Source of the DNA: Hemerocallis citrina
Taxonomy: Eukaryota; Streptophyta; Magnoliopsida; Asparagales; Asphodelaceae
Length of the DNA: 64,000 bases
Reading direction: 5' to 3'
Assembly: GCA_017893485.1 (NCBI GenBank)
Contig: CM030362.1
Location: forward strand, 31,414,089 to 31,478,088
The position numbers and the translations under genes are program-made. Numbering within the stretch: position 1 is the stretch's first letter; every line of letters starts with the position of its first letter. This document shows, piece after piece, positions 20,800 to 32,072 of the stretch. A model generated the notes under the pieces. That model was not told where the DNA came from. It did not search any database and saw nothing but the letters and a program-made list of their open reading frames with translations.

Positions 20800-21893
20800 A
20801 GAGTATGGCCAATAGAATCCACTCTTCTACCTAATTAAATCTGGAGAGATATGCATGAATGTTGTCACCCTGCTTGGTCTCAATTACATGGCGGAATATA
20901 TCGTACATGCTTGCATGTTATTGGTGGAGGAACACATTTGATGAAGACCATCCCAGATCTCCTTTGATGTGTCAAGAAAAGTGGAGTTATAGACATTTCG
21001 GTCCATGCAGTTGGTCATCATCCTGACAATCAAGTTGTCATCGCGATCTCATATTTTGAACATCGGATCCTTAGACACAGGAGCTTTCTCAATGAGGTGA
21101 TGGTACATTTCGTGCCCCTTGTGGAAGCGCATTATAGATTGGGACCATGTCATGAAGTTGGTACGGCCGGAGAGATTCTGGATGGTCATGCATTCGGCCG
21201 TCAACAGAGAAAGAGGATCGTTAGCCGTCGGAAGAAAGAAAGTCGCCATTGGAGCAGATCTAGATTAAATCTGAAGGTGAAGACGGATTTGAAGACAAGA
21301 TCGCCATTGGAGAGGGGATTAAAAACGGATATGCATTACGAAGTAGTACACATCATCTTGTTGATTTTTTTTTTAAATCTAGGGGAGGATGGCGGCTGAT
21401 CTATTGTAGGGCGGGGGGATCTAGAGGAGGGCGGCTGTCGGGCAACGGGATGGCAGTTTGATGGCGATGGGATGGCGGCGGCAGGATGGTGGGAGCAGGA
21501 GGGAGGCAGGAGGAGTGGATGTGGGTTTTGGGATGTGGATCTGGAGTGGATCTGGATAGGCGGCGAGAGCGTCGAGAGGGAGGCGACATGCGGGCGGGAG
21601 GGCGGCTGGAGCGGGATGGCAGCTGGAGGAGGGCGGTGAGAGAAGAAGAGGGGTCGGGAGCAAGAGAGAAAGGCTAGATATGTTTTTTCTCCTCTTTTTT
21701 TTGCCTTCTTTTTTTGTTGAGAAAAAACAGAATCAAGAACCCTAATTTTTTGTGGTAAATTTGTGTACAAAGAAAGAAAGAATACTTTATTGGATTATTA
21801 TAAATGAGTACAATGCCTCCTATATATAGGAGAGAACAAAAAATAAACTAATACAATTTACGATGTGGAACTGAACTAAGCTGTACTTTAACA
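20800..21893 (-). mobile_element. Copia remnant: LTR, leader and gag N-terminus
   Basis: On the minus strand an LTR-like start TGTTAAAGTACAGCTTAG (from 21893) is followed by a TATA-like TATATATAGG (about 21830) and an AATAAAG signal (about 21780). A C-rich leader comes next, then a gag start at 21249: LSGRTNFMTWSQSIMRFHKG. After a TGA at about 21050 it resumes as MTNCMDRNVYNSTFLDTSKE plus IWDGL. This is the UBN2-type copia gag N-terminus. Nothing of pol is present and no partner LTR is seen. The LTR inner end is not defined; no TGGTATCAGAGC site was found. Confidence 0.68.
21049..21249 (-). pseudogene. Copia gag N-terminal fragment
   Basis: An open frame of 66 codons starts MATFFLPTANDPLSLLTAEC and includes the NFMTWSQSIMRFHKGHEMYH core that binds the particle fold in copia Gag. 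A TGA follows MFKI, and homologous sequence then continues in the same frame to about 20880 and in a shifted frame to about 20800. Upstream, the C-rich leader encodes only low-complexity Pro/Ser/Arg frames on both strands, which I do not count as genes. Confidence 0.72.
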
Positions 21894-21934
21894 CCAACCA
21901 TACACTATTAACGCTCCCCTGCGATCCTCTCCAA

Positions 21935-23640
21935 ATGGGGCCATCACGCAGGGTAGAGGACATCGGAATTCACGCTCGCCTATCATTCAGTCCAACAAGA
22001 ATGACATCGGAGGAGCAGCGTATCACGGTCAACAAAAGCAATCAACCACCTCAGGGTCTCCTCAACCAACCACGCACCATCGAGAGAACCCCTACGCCAC
22101 CTAAATCTGCGTCCAAACTGTCAGAACAAGAGCTGTTGGCAGCACTATGAGAGATTAGGGGCAAGGGGAAGGAAAGCGGGGTCAGGGAGGATGGCGTGGA
22201 AGCGCCATGGGAAGTTTACTAGTCGCGCTCGGCGAAGAAGCGAGAACAACTTCGGATGACGGTTAATGCGGTCAGCTGCACGTTTTGCGGCGACAATCAT
22301 CAGAAAGAGGTGTGCTCGTACGGGATTTTTGTGTTTCGAGTGTAAGGTTACAGGCCACAAAGTACACAATTGCCTAGTCAGGGGGGGAAGATCAGAGGTA
22401 GGAGGACGGAGGTGCGGCGGCCGTTAACGAGGAAAAAAAAATGGAGCCACGCAATTGTGTCGGTTACAAGCTCGATGAAAGCTAGCCAGGAAACATTGAA
22501 AATGGGTTGGGAGTTATAAGGGCTGTGTCTAGCTGGCCATCGACGACGGAAGTGGTGGTCGGGTTGAGGAGCTTGTCAGAGTCCATTAATCGACGAGCTT
22601 GGGAGCTATACAAAGTGAGAGATTATTGGATAGCGGAGTTCCAGACAGTCGAAGGAGTTGCGGCGCTGGCAAGAAGTGATATTATAAGGATCGTTGGCGG
22701 GAGATATGGTATCAGTATCAAACAGTGGACGGGTAACGAAGGAGCTGTCGAGCATGTATCGTCAGCAGCGATCTGGATCAAAATTGTGGGGCTGTCGTTG
22801 CAATGTTGGGAAAACCTAGTGAGGAAGTTCAGCAACGTGGTGGAAATGGATGCGATGATGGCGAAGCGCAGAGGTGGTTTCACCAGGGTTAAGATAGTCT
22901 GCCATGACTGCGGTGGTTTGCCAACCTCGGTGTGAACCATGGTCGAGAACCGGGTCTTCAACGTCGACATTATTCCGGAGGTCGAAGAGGGAGCTAGCAG
23001 GTCAGGGGAGAAGGGGCAAGGTAGTCAAACAGTGAAAAAAGGCTATTTGGAGAAGAGAACAGTGAAGGGGTGTCGTTTAAGTGGTCGGAGATCGTTAGTG
23101 GAGGTGGATTGGAGGAGAAGATGAACAGTGAGCCCCATCTGCCTTCAATCAAAGCAACACGGGAATCGGGAGGCGATCGAGCAGTTGGGGAGTTCTCATT
23201 TGGGAAAAGCACCAGGCTGCTACAGGTGAGCGTGGGGTCCACTGAGGCGCCAGGACAGCTTGCAACTTAGAAAATTCAGCCTATCAAGATGGGACAACTC
23301 AGTAGCGGGGTGGGGCCCAATGCAAGGGACTTTTCAGCGGCGGGAGTGGGAGTTGACGTGGCTCTCATGCAAAACAAGGGGCAGAGGGATGTGGACCAAG
23401 TATGAGGGCGGTAGGAATAGGGGAGGCATGCACAGAGGGTAGTGGTAGGGTCGCATTAACGGGTACTAGGATTAAGAAGGCTACAAAGGAGGGAAATATA
23501 GTGGGGGGAAATTTGAATTTAATGGGCCATATTGTTGTTGAAAGCCCGTCAACAAGGGAAACAAGTGGGGGATTTGAGCAACAAGTCGGGCAAGGAGATT
23601 TTAATGGAATGCAGATCTGATTTTTATTAACTGGTAGGGT
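21935..23640 (+). pseudogene. LINE ORF1 remnant (zinc knuckles, DUF4283-like domain)
   Basis: Two zinc-knuckle motifs are readable: CTFCGDNHQKEVC (22277-22315; C-x2-C-x3-H-x4-C) and, one frameshift later, CFECKVTGHKVHNC (22332-22373; perfect C-x2-C-x4-H-x4-C). Then 22507-22935 encodes AAIWIKIVGLSLQCW and GFTRVKIVCHD, the pattern of the DUF4283-like domain common in plant LINE ORF1. After a TGA the homology continues (VFNVDII). ORF1 proteins bind the LINE RNA. The remaining frames to 23640 are Gly/Arg-rich and broken. Confidence 0.7.
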
Positions 23641-23653
23641 ACAGGGACCTAGT

Positions 23654-24641
23654 TAGGGGTGGTATACTGTACCTTACCGTACCATCATTACTCTACCGTC
23701 TACCGTACCGGAGTACTTGGTACACAAATTTCTCTACCATTACCGTGCTAAAATTTTGGTACTACCAAGTTCGGTAATACCGGAATATCGGTACGGTATT
23801 GGTAATACCATGGTACTACCGGACATCAATTAGCTTAAAAAATTAACATTCATATAAATGACAAAAGAAGGATAAATAAACTCAACATAAATATATATAT
23901 GCAGAAGTTTCAACATAAATAATTAAATATATATATGAAGTTCCAATAATCAACCAATGTCAATTCTCAAACAAGACCCAGCTAACGGTCCATAATTTAG
24001 TCTAACATATGTTTCCAGAGCCCAATCACCAGCAGTACCAAATAATATAAGTTTCTGTTTAACAATGAAGGAAGAAATCATCACAAAACGCCATTGAAAT
24101 AACTAATATCTTCAGGCATGTTCCTTTCAAAAAGCTGTAGAATTCTCACTCAAAACAAATTAAACACATACAGGAACAGAGAAATACCGACACGAATGGT
24201 AAACAGAAACATACAGTTCAACCGATTAACTGAAAATAGATTCACATTAAAAAAAAATATTCTCACAAACAAACATACATCACCTAATATAGCGATAAAG
24301 AATCGACATAAAATTTAAGATCATGGATAAAAAAAACATCAACATCCCCTTCTCATCCCCTAAGTAGTATTACTGGGGTGAAAAATTGAAAAAGAAATAA
24401 GAAAAACGAGCCTGGACCTAGGTCTGGGCCTGAGTTTTTAAATATAAAAATTAAATTAAATATATATTAATTACTCGATACGGTACGGTATACCATGGTA
24501 TCAGTATTGGGTACCAGTACCATACCATATAATTTTGGTATGGTACAATACCGAGATTTCGGTACGGTATTACCAAGATTTCGGTAATATATGGTATGGT
24601 AACGGTATGGTACGGTAATATGGTATTTTTTGACACCCCTA
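23654..24641. mobile_element. Non-autonomous hAT element (988 bp) with GGTACGGTA repeats
   Basis: Starts TAGGGGTGGTATACTG and ends GGTATTTTTTGACACCCCTA (inverted TAGGGGTG termini). An exact 8-bp duplication GACCTAGT occurs at 23646-23653 and 24642-24649. Both ends are packed with TACCGTACC / GGTACGGTA motifs in inverted arrangement, and the middle is plain AT-rich DNA. It separates ORF1 from ORF2 of the surrounding LINE, so it is younger than the LINE. Confidence 0.9.
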
Positions 24642-25289
24642 GACCTAGTCACGAAGATTCTGAAGGTAACATAGAGGAGATGATGAAAGTGGAGGTCGAA
24701 AATAGAGTTCAGAGAGAAGTAAAAAAGAGGATGAAGGTCTTGATAGGGAGCTGGGTGATGGCAAAAAACAAGGAATCTGAGGAATCATCTGATTCGGACG
24801 TAGAGTCCATCAAATCTGGGGAGCAAGAGACAGGACACGAAGCACGGATTGCTACAGATCTTAGGATTGCCAATAGAGAGGAGCTGCATCCAAAAGGAAA
24901 GGACAAGAAAAGTCTGGAGGATCACAGGCGAAGTGACAGACAGTGGAGCAGGGGGAGAAGCCGACGACGGTTAAGGAAATTTACCAACGGGTGGGGAAGA
25001 GAAAGAGCAATGAAAACATCGCAGATTTCACACACTTATTTCAATTTTTGGCTCAATTTCTGATTCCATGTTAATTCAATTAGCCAATGTTTATGGTATC
25101 AACTTGCATAATGATCATTGTACACAAGGTTGCCTATTGACATTATTAGGGCCAGGGAGTTGGACAATATTCAAATGGCTCAGCAAGGTTTTGATGAGGA
25201 GACGAATGATTGCATCTCCCAAAATTTGCTGGTTAGTGCATTGTCCCATAATAAGGCGGTTGGGGAGGGAGAAATTGGTAGTGTTATAA

Positions 25290-26155
25290 TGTGTAACGTC
25301 ATATTTTGAAACGTTAGAGGGCTTGGGCAGGCGGCCACGCGAAGGATGGTGGGTAAGGTCATTATGAGTAACAACATATATATTGTGTGCTTGGAGGAGA
25401 CAAAATTGTCTCAACCAACGCACAAGGTTATAAGGGGTTTTAAGCTGCACCACATTAGGGAATGGAGATGTAGAGATGCTCAAGGAGCGTCAGGGGAGAT
25501 TATGGTAGGGGTGAACTCTAGTAATTTCGATTTACTGGAGTGTTAGGTAGGGAGATTTTCTATCTCGGTGGAGGTGCAACGACGAAGAGACGGATGGAAG
25601 GAGACTGACACAGCGGTATACAGCCCTAATGACAGGAGGGATAGTCAAGCATTTTGGGAGCTACTGCATATCAGAAGTAGATGGAACTTGCCATGGTTAG
25701 TAGGTGGGATTTGAACATCGTACGTTACACACATGAGAGGAAGGGTGAGGTTGCAATGGTCATGACAGGACCATGTCCAATCAGGTGATCGCCAGTCTTA
25801 TGTTGATTGAGATTCCGGTGAACGATCGGTGTTTCACATGGTCCAATCGACGTAGATCCCCAGTTCTTGCTAAATTGGACAGAATATTGATTTCTATGGA
25901 TTGGGGGCTTAAGTTCCCATTGGCACTGGCTAGGTCATGCATTCACAATACTTCGGATCACGTCCCTATTATCATTAGCACGGGAGAAGAAGGGAAGCGA
26001 AGAAACAAGATCTTCAGATTTGAAAAGATGTGGTTGATCAACGAGTGCCATGAACTCGTTAAGGATAGTTGGGAAGGGGGAACTACACAGATTGAACCAG
26101 CTAATAGGTTAATGAGGAAACTAGCAAGGCTAAGGAAAAGATTCAAGAACTGAAA
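25290..26155 (+). pseudogene. LINE endonuclease domain remnant
   Basis: NVRGLGQAATRRMV (from about 25312) follows a TGA where related elements have Trp. Then come YIVCLEETKLSQPTH (catalytic Glu block), RCFTWSNRRRSPVLAKLDRI, and TSDHVPIII near 25955-25985, the terminal Ser-Asp-His block of APE-type endonucleases. Breaks occur at the TAG after LLEC (about 25544), at 25710-25770 and elsewhere. The domain would nick host DNA for target-primed reverse transcription, but this copy cannot make it. Confidence 0.83.
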
Positions 26156-26569
26156 CAGGGTAAATTTTGGGAACATCATGCAAAAAAAGAAATCCATTCT
26201 TAATGAAATTGAGTTGGAAAAAAGAGAGGGAGAGGGTCTAACTTTTAGCCAATTTGATAGATTGGCCAAACGTAGATAGGAGATACAAGACACATATAAC
26301 AAGGAGGTCATGTGGCGACAGCGATCTAGGGTGAAATGGCTGGTTGAAGGGACGCCAACACCAAATTCTTTCACATGGTTGCCAACATGCGTCGTAGGAA
26401 CAACTACATTCATGCCTTGGATATTGCTGGGTCAACGATGGCCGATGAGCATATCATTGCATTACATGTCCATGATATTTATAAGGAGCTTTTTGGCAGC
26501 ACGAAGGGCGGTAGTTGCGAATCGACTGAGGACCTGTGGGAGGCAGTAGACGGGAATATCCAGGGAAGA

Positions 26570-27735
26570 ATTAATGCTTTGCAATATCCATCAACAATGG
26601 AAGAGGTCAAGAGGGCGGTGGGAAGGCTAGGTCAAGATAAGGCTTCTTGTCCGGATGGGTTTCCGATATTCTTTTACAAGCATTTCTAGGAAATTAGAAA
26701 GATTGATGTTATGGATGTAATGCGTGCCTTCCATGAGGGAATGTTGGAAATGGGGAGGTTAAACTAAGCCAATGTTTGTCTGATTCCGAAGAAGAAAATC
26801 GTGAACGAGGTTGGGGACTTTCGCCCTATTAGCCTGTTAAACTCCTCTGTGAAGATTATATCCAAAGGTCCTGGCCAACAGGCTGATGGAACTTATTGGG
26901 GACTTAATAGACGATTACCAGACTGGTTTTATCGTTGGCAGAGACACTTGAGGGAGTGGCGCTAGTACAAGAGGTCGTACAGGACTGCAAAAGGCGTAAG
27001 AAAGGGGGGTTCTTGCTAAAATTGGACTTTGAAAAGGCTTACGATAAAGTAGAATGTAATTGTTTGATAGAGATTCTTAGAAGGCAGGGATTTGGGAACA
27101 AATGGATCGCCTGGATTGAAATGTGGTTGGAAACGGCCGAAGTTTCGGTTATTGTTAACGGGGTTCCGGGGAAAGAAATTAGGTGTAGACGGGGTCTACG
27201 GCAAGGGGGTCCCGTTATCACCCCTGTTATTCACTTTGGTGACAGATGGATTGCATAGAATGATTAAAAAGTACAGGGATATCAGTCTCATCAATGGTTT
27301 GGGTATGAGAAGGGGGTATCAACGATCATGAACGTGTAATACGCAAATGACACGGTCATATTCGGGGAGTGTGACACTGCTCGGGTAACATACTTGAAGT
27401 GGGGCCTCTATCTGTTTGAGGATTGGTCAGGGCTTAAGGTCAACTTCAACAAAAGTACTATTACATTTTTGGGGGAAATGAAGGAGAATGAACAAAATGT
27501 GGCTGGAATTCTAAATTGTTCAGTCCAGAAAATGCCAATCAAATACCTAGGTATGACTATTAGAAAAGGGGGGCCCAGGAGGATCGATTGGAATGAACTC
27601 ATCGAGAAGATCGAAGGTAGACTCCAGGGATGGATTGGAAGGTCCTTATCGCTAAGAGGAAGACTGGTCCTACTAAATTCGGTTGTTAACTCGATCCCAC
27701 TATACCTGTTGTCGTTCTTTGAGATCCCTGCTTAG
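26570..27735 (+). pseudogene. LINE reverse transcriptase remnant, YADD altered to YAND
   Basis: Readable blocks are RLGQDKASCPDGFPIFFYKH, FRPISLLNSS-like sequence near 26820, FLLKLDFEKAYDKVECNCLI (27012-27071), RGLRQGG plus PLSPLLFTLVTDGLHRMIKK in two frames (27190-27270), YANDTVIFGECD (27340-27374), GLKVNFNKSTITFLG and KYLGMTIRKGGPRRIDWNEL. The catalytic Y-A-D-D box reads Y-A-N-D, a likely G-to-A change. Several stops and at least two frameshifts are present, so the copy is inactive. Confidence 0.88.
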
Positions 27736-28265
27736 GCGATTAAGAAGATAGATACACTGAGGCGGCGGTTCTTGTGGCAAGGGGCGGGGTTAGAAGGAAA
27801 AGGATTTTCTCTAATCAAGTGGGGGGTGGTATGTGGACAAAAGGAATTCGGTGGATTGGGAGTCGTCAATCTTAGGCAAATGAACCAGGCACTACTTTGT
27901 AAGTGGTGGTGGGAACTCAAACATAAGCCAAAGGCCAAGTGGGCTACTCTGGTGAGGGCGGCATACATCAGGAAGGGTGGTATAAGCATGAAACATAAGA
28001 ATACGACATCTACGTCGGGATTCTAGAGGGGTGTTTCACATACATATTCTTGGCAGGTACTACATTTGTTATTACTTATTAGTAACGGAAGGATCATTAG
28101 TTTCTGGAAAGACAGATGGTGTGGCCTTATTACTCTGAAAAAGAAAATTCCCAGAAGCGTACAGGTATGCAGCAAACAAGAATGACTCGGTTGATAGACA
28201 ATGGAGCAACAACGGATGGAAATCCTCACATATACACAAACAATCGAGAGACAAAATCCTCATAT
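27736..28265 (+). pseudogene. LINE ORF2 C-terminal region
   Basis: After a TAG (about 27735) the frame gives LRRRFLWQGAG, LIKWGVVCGQKEFGGLGV and LLCKWWWELKHKPKAKW, then IISFWKDRWCG (28090-28125) and FPEAYRYAANKNDSVDRQWS in a shifted frame. These are the usual segments before the zinc-binding domain in plant L1 ORF2. The zinc domain itself is missing: sequence passes into an A-rich stretch near 28310. Confidence 0.8.
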
Positions 28266-28339
28266 TATCTTAAGCTTAAGGTTATATTGAAAGACTTACA
28301 TGCAAAAAGTAAAACAAAAAAAAATGTTATATATTCACA

Positions 28340-28540
28340 ATAACATTAATGTCTATTTCGGTCGATATTTCGGCTATTTCGGCTATTTTGGCAATATTTC
28401 AGCCGATATTTCGGCTATTTCGGCCGAAATCTACACATTTTGGTCCAAAACGATATGGGGTATAAAATCTATGATTTCGTATCGGCAAGCAAACCAAAAT
28501 GAAATTTCGGCCGTATTGGCCGAAATTTAAAACAGTGTAT
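28340..28540. repeat. TTTCGGC/GCCGAAA-rich block
   Basis: Several copies of ATTTCGGCTATTTCGG and the inverted CGGCCGAAAT lie within 200 bp, followed by AATTTAAAACAGTGTATG. It resembles the subterminal repeats of hAT-type MITEs, but clear termini and a TSD were not found. Confidence 0.5.
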
Positions 28541-30189
28541 GAAATTAAAGGAAATCACCACAAATTGTGAAACCAACAAAATTTAGCCTACCCTGGGCAT
28601 CAAAACTCAAACCGATTTTGAAGAGGCAAAAATTTTTAGTGAAGGCCAGGTAACATTCATACAACCTGCAAACCCCCAAAATTTTTTAGACTTCAATAGG
28701 GCCGACAAAATAAAAAATGCATTCATTCTGATTTATGGACGACTTCTACTTTATAGCAAGTTAGCGGGAAAAAAAACCTAATGTATAGTAATCAGCACAA
28801 ATGACCATGAGAAGAATAACAAAGAATAACAAAAGGTAAGACAAATGAATTTATCCATACATAAGCATGTCTATACACAGGAATTGTAAAATAATGCCCA
28901 GTGTTCATAGATTCAGCCGTAAAAAGGGAAGCAAATTTACTTGCTCAATGCTCAGAACGTTAGAAATGGATCAACTAATTCGACAGTAGAAGAGATCTCA
29001 CCGTCTCACCCTCAACTAGTCATGCTAATAGTACTACTATTAGTACATACTACATAGTAGTTGGAAACACAAAAAGAAAGTTTCACATAGCTTAGTACGT
29101 GGATTCATGCATAAAGATAGAAATAAATTTCGGACTGCCAGAGAGAAATTCAACTTCAAAACAGAGACTTTAAACTCTAAACCAAATTTCGGGCATATTT
29201 TAGTAACTTTTAAACAAATGGATAATGGCTGTCCACAGCCATCTGTTCGAGCCAGGGATGAAGTATAGTGTCGCATCTATATAGCAAGTGTAATGTATAA
29301 ACCTTACCACATAATCATCAAGTACCAATCTTCTTTTTAATTAAAACTTTTAGATTAACTAGTCTCCTCTCAAAAATTTCTTATAGTAGTTTTAGAAGGT
29401 TAGTTAGATCATATTTAAGATCTCACCATAAAACCAGGTTGATACACAATTTTGTTTTCCTGCAGGATCACTATATTCACTTAGAAGATTTTAGCATAAT
29501 TCAACTATCTAGTTTCTATGATTAATTCTAAACTCAAAAGATCTTTAGAGAGTAATCCTGCATAAATATCTTTCAAGGAAGTCACATGTTCAAGCATCAC
29601 TTTCAGGGTAGTGTTTCCTTCCTACTTTCTTTTCCAGCTCTTCCTTCACGAGCACTTATGCTCTCACAGGCATGCTTTAGAGTTCAAGAAATATGGTATT
29701 CGGCTACAACTGTAGCCCACTTGTTATAATTGCTCCTAAGCATGGACTATTGAATAGATTACACATCCTACTATTCCTTGTATTCGTCTTCATCTGTAGA
29801 CTCATTGCTTGGTTCATCTCTTCCTTGTTCATCATTTCTTCGATTCCAGCCTTGTTATCTTGCAAGTCTTGTGTTGTTTCTTCTTCATTTTTTATACCGG
29901 TTACTTCTTTCTTGCATTCCATTTTGCCATCATGCACCCATTTATTATTTGATTCAATTCTTCCCTGTCCTTTCTCTCTTTGATTTCAGTTTTGCCTACT
30001 TCCTACCTTGCTTTGTTATCATGTGTTTTTCTTTCCTTTTGATATTGCTTATTCTCTTTCATGCATCCCATTTGACATCATTGTTATCCATTTTCCTTCT
30101 TATTTCTGGTATTGCCACAGCTTTGTTCCTTCCCCATTAATTCTCTGTTTTGTTACCCTCCCCCAAGTTTGTTTTTTGCCTTGTCCTAT
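28541..30189. other. Intergenic; paralogue of 0.1-0.7 kb at its centre
   Basis: No gene recognised. About 29280-29600 is a diverged copy of about 130-700 and lacks both the hAT MITE and the Harbinger-like MITE. From about 29690 to 30170 the plus strand is T/C-rich, giving hydrophobic spurious frames. Confidence 0.5.
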
Positions 30190-30436
30190 GTACCGCCTAA
30201 GTAAATTTCGAGGACGAAATTCTGTTACAAGGTGGGTAGGATTTGTAACCCCTGTTTCCCCAAATACGTATTTTCCGTGTATTTTCTGTATTTAAATTTT
30301 TTTTGTAAATTATTTTTCCGCTTTAAAATTCTTTTATTAAAATGTATTGTTGGATATTCTATTAAACTAAGGAGTTTTAAGCAAAGTCTTAAAAAAGTAA
30401 GTTGATAACTCGGATTAACTTTCTTTTTTCCAGGTA
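30190..30436 (+). mobile_element. Gypsy (chromovirus-type) 3' end: pol terminus, PPT, LTR start
   Basis: The motif LSKFRGRNS (30200-30223) is the end of pol in Tekay/Del-like gypsy elements. It is followed by a purine-rich tract (AAGGTGGGTAGGA) and TGTAACCCC (from about 30247), the usual LTR start. The LTR is then interrupted by the TRIM at 30442. I cannot see its other end and no upstream pol domain is recognisable. Confidence 0.5.
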
Positions 30437-30441
30437 ATTTA

Positions 30442-30501
30442 TGTAACACCACGTACTTAAGCGGCTATATATATAATATTATATATACAATTATATATAA
30501 T

Positions 30502-30537
<36 letters not shown>

Positions 30538-30906
30538 AATAATAAAAGAGATGGATGGATTAGGTTGTTGGTCCATAAAGAGATCCTATGTGATATGGAT
30601 CAAAAGGATGGATGGTGTGGCCTATAGGATCTACTATGGGGCTATGCATGGAATTAATGAATGAGAGAAATGAATGCATGCATGCTTTGGTTGAAAATGA
30701 CGTGAGTTGGCATGGGAAGAAATCCCATATCGGATGTGGGATGGAAGGAGAGTATGTATTAGGTACCAAATGAGAAAGGTTCACCTAAGGGTTAACCCAC
30801 CTTTTGATGGTGCATGTGGTGGGCGAGGCTAGAGTTTTGTGTCCGTTGTTTCGTGCGCGCGCACGTGTAGCCGCGTGCGTAGCTGAGCCAGGCTCGGGGC
30901 GTTACA
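30442..30906 (+). repeat. TRIM 5' LTR
   Basis: 465 bp, TGTAACACCACGTAC to GGGGCGTTACA, with a long (TA)n run near 30500-30535 and a GTGCGCGCGCACGTG palindromic stretch near the 3' end. Confidence 0.94.
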
Positions 30907-30908
30907 AA

Positions 30909-30921
30909 TGGTATCAGAGCC
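30909..30921 (+). other. TRIM primer-binding site (initiator tRNA-Met)
   Basis: TGGTATCAGAGCC lies 2 bp after the 5' LTR. It is complementary to the 3' end of plant initiator tRNA-Met. Confidence 0.9.
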
Positions 30922-31111
30922 GACTTTCGACACCGAGTGTGTGCAAGATGTACGCCTGAGAGGGAGCTAGGTTGGGACAGGTCGCCCGGGTAGGGGACTG
31001 TACAACTAGCAGAATCAGGGTAATCCTATCCACATCGGTTAGAAAGGAGTCCTGGATCATGTTGCAAGTCCCGGGCTCAGCGAGGACGCTGAGTTCTTAA
31101 GGAGGGGTGTG

Positions 31112-31560
31112 TGTAACACCCCGTACTTAAGCGGGTATATATATAATATTATATATAGAATTATATATAATAATATATATATATATAATAAATAATAAAA
31201 GATGATGGATTTGGTTGTTGGTCCACAAAGAGATCCTATGTGATATTGATCAAAAGGATGGATGATGTGGCCTATAGGATCTACTATGATGCTATGCATG
31301 GAATTAATGAATGAAAGAAATGAATACATGCATGCTTTGGTTGAAAATAACGTGAGTTGGCATGGGAAGAAATCCCATATCGGATGTGGGAAGGAAGGAG
31401 AGTGAGTATATATTAGGAACCAAATGAGTAAGGTTCACCTAAGGGTTAACCCACCTTTTGATGGTGCATGTGGTGGGCGTGGCTAGAGTTTTGTGTCCGT
31501 TCTTTCGTGTGCGCGCACGTGTAGCCGCGTGCGTAGCTGAGCCGGGCTCGGGACGTTACA
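31112..31560 (+). repeat. TRIM 3' LTR
   Basis: 449 bp, TGTAACACCCCGTAC to GGGACGTTACA, preceded by the purine tract AAGGAGGGGTGTG (31099-31111). Confidence 0.94.
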
Positions 31561-31565
31561 ATTTA

Positions 31566-31925
31566 GCCATGACCAAAGATTGAGCTCTTTTGAATTCTAA
31601 TACAAAGGACATTTCCTAGTTGTCAACAATATACTACTTACATCTCAAGTCTTGACTACAGGAACGTTTGCCCGTTCAAAGCTTCTCAACTTAATGGTTT
31701 CTGGCTGTCAACTTGCATGATTGTACTCAATATTTAATAATTAACTTTTGGGTGGGTAATCTAACTCTCCATTGTATATATGACCATAAAAAGCTTTATT
31801 TATCTACGCTCGTCAATTTCCAAAGTCACTTTAAGATTAGTATGACAAATAGGAGCGTATGTGTAATATATGTGCCAGAAATCGTTAAAAAAGATATAAA
31901 ATTGTTATAGTAGAGAGATAGAGAC
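31566..31925. other. Intergenic, partly duplicated at 33.65-33.79 kb
   Basis: Bases about 31830-31920 (agattagtatgacaaatagga, then gtaatatatgt and gttatagtagagagat) recur in diverged form at about 33670-33775. No gene recognised. Confidence 0.5.
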
Positions 31926-32072
31926 CTTAAGATGAGCTCAGTCCACCCAAAATAGCTAGCCTTGATGAGGTTGTGGTTGACAGTGGCACCAATGCGATGC
32001 TCCTTCCTAGCAGATATGATGAATAGTTTGATCCCTCTGCTTCTTTTCTCATTGTGCAGGTCCTCCTTCATC
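31926..32072 (-). pseudogene. Exon of a HAD-IIIB (VSP-type) acid phosphatase-like gene
   Basis: The minus strand is open for 49 codons: EKRSRGIKLFIISARKEHRI, then GATV, HNLIKASYFGWTELILR. Plant class-B/HAD-IIIB acid phosphatases (vegetative storage protein type) have G-x-K-[LIV]-F-[LI]-[LI]-S-x-R-x-E..A-T-V-x-N-L..G-[YF]-x-x-W-x-x-L-I-L-R here; the Ser and Arg belong to HAD motif II. Splice-like borders are present (acceptor after ttgag or tgcag, donor AAG|GTCTCT). The exons with HAD motif I and the C-terminal half were not found, so I treat it as a fragment of a decayed copy. The three other islands in this block need not belong to the same gene. Confidence 0.68.

Larger units (their letters stand above)
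21912..28323 (+). mobile_element. Degenerate L1-type LINE, interrupted by a hAT element
   Basis: In order on the plus strand: an ORF1 with zinc knuckles and an RNA-binding-like domain (about 21930-23640), a hAT insertion (23654-24641), ORF2 endonuclease (about 25300-26000), reverse transcriptase (about 26570-27730), zinc-binding/C-terminal part (about 27740-28260) and an A-rich tail (about 28308-28323). Frames are broken by many stops and shifts. It is related to the minus-strand LINE at 5.4-9.3 kb. The exact 5' end is uncertain. Confidence 0.85.
30442..31560 (+). mobile_element. Complete TRIM retrotransposon (1119 bp)
   Basis: Two LTRs (30442-30906, 465 bp; 31112-31560, 449 bp) both start TGTAACACC and end GTTACA. 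A 205-bp non-coding interior begins with a primer-binding site TGGTATCAGAGCC (30909) complementary to initiator tRNA-Met and ends with a polypurine tract. A 5-bp duplication ATTTA flanks it (30437-30441, 31561-31565). The length difference between LTRs lies mainly in a (TA)n stretch; otherwise they are nearly identical, suggesting recent insertion. No protein is encoded, so it must borrow Gag-Pol. The TGTAACACC..GTTACA ends suggest gypsy-type partners. Confidence 0.95.

Noticed and set aside
21336..21770. 144-residue Pro/Ser-rich frame and its antisense partners
   Set aside because: C-rich leader of the copia remnant; low-complexity in all frames with no domain.
29690..30180. Hydrophobic frames resembling a membrane protein
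   Set aside because: Both plus-strand frames are T/C-rich translations with no conserved pattern, directly upstream of a gypsy pol terminus.
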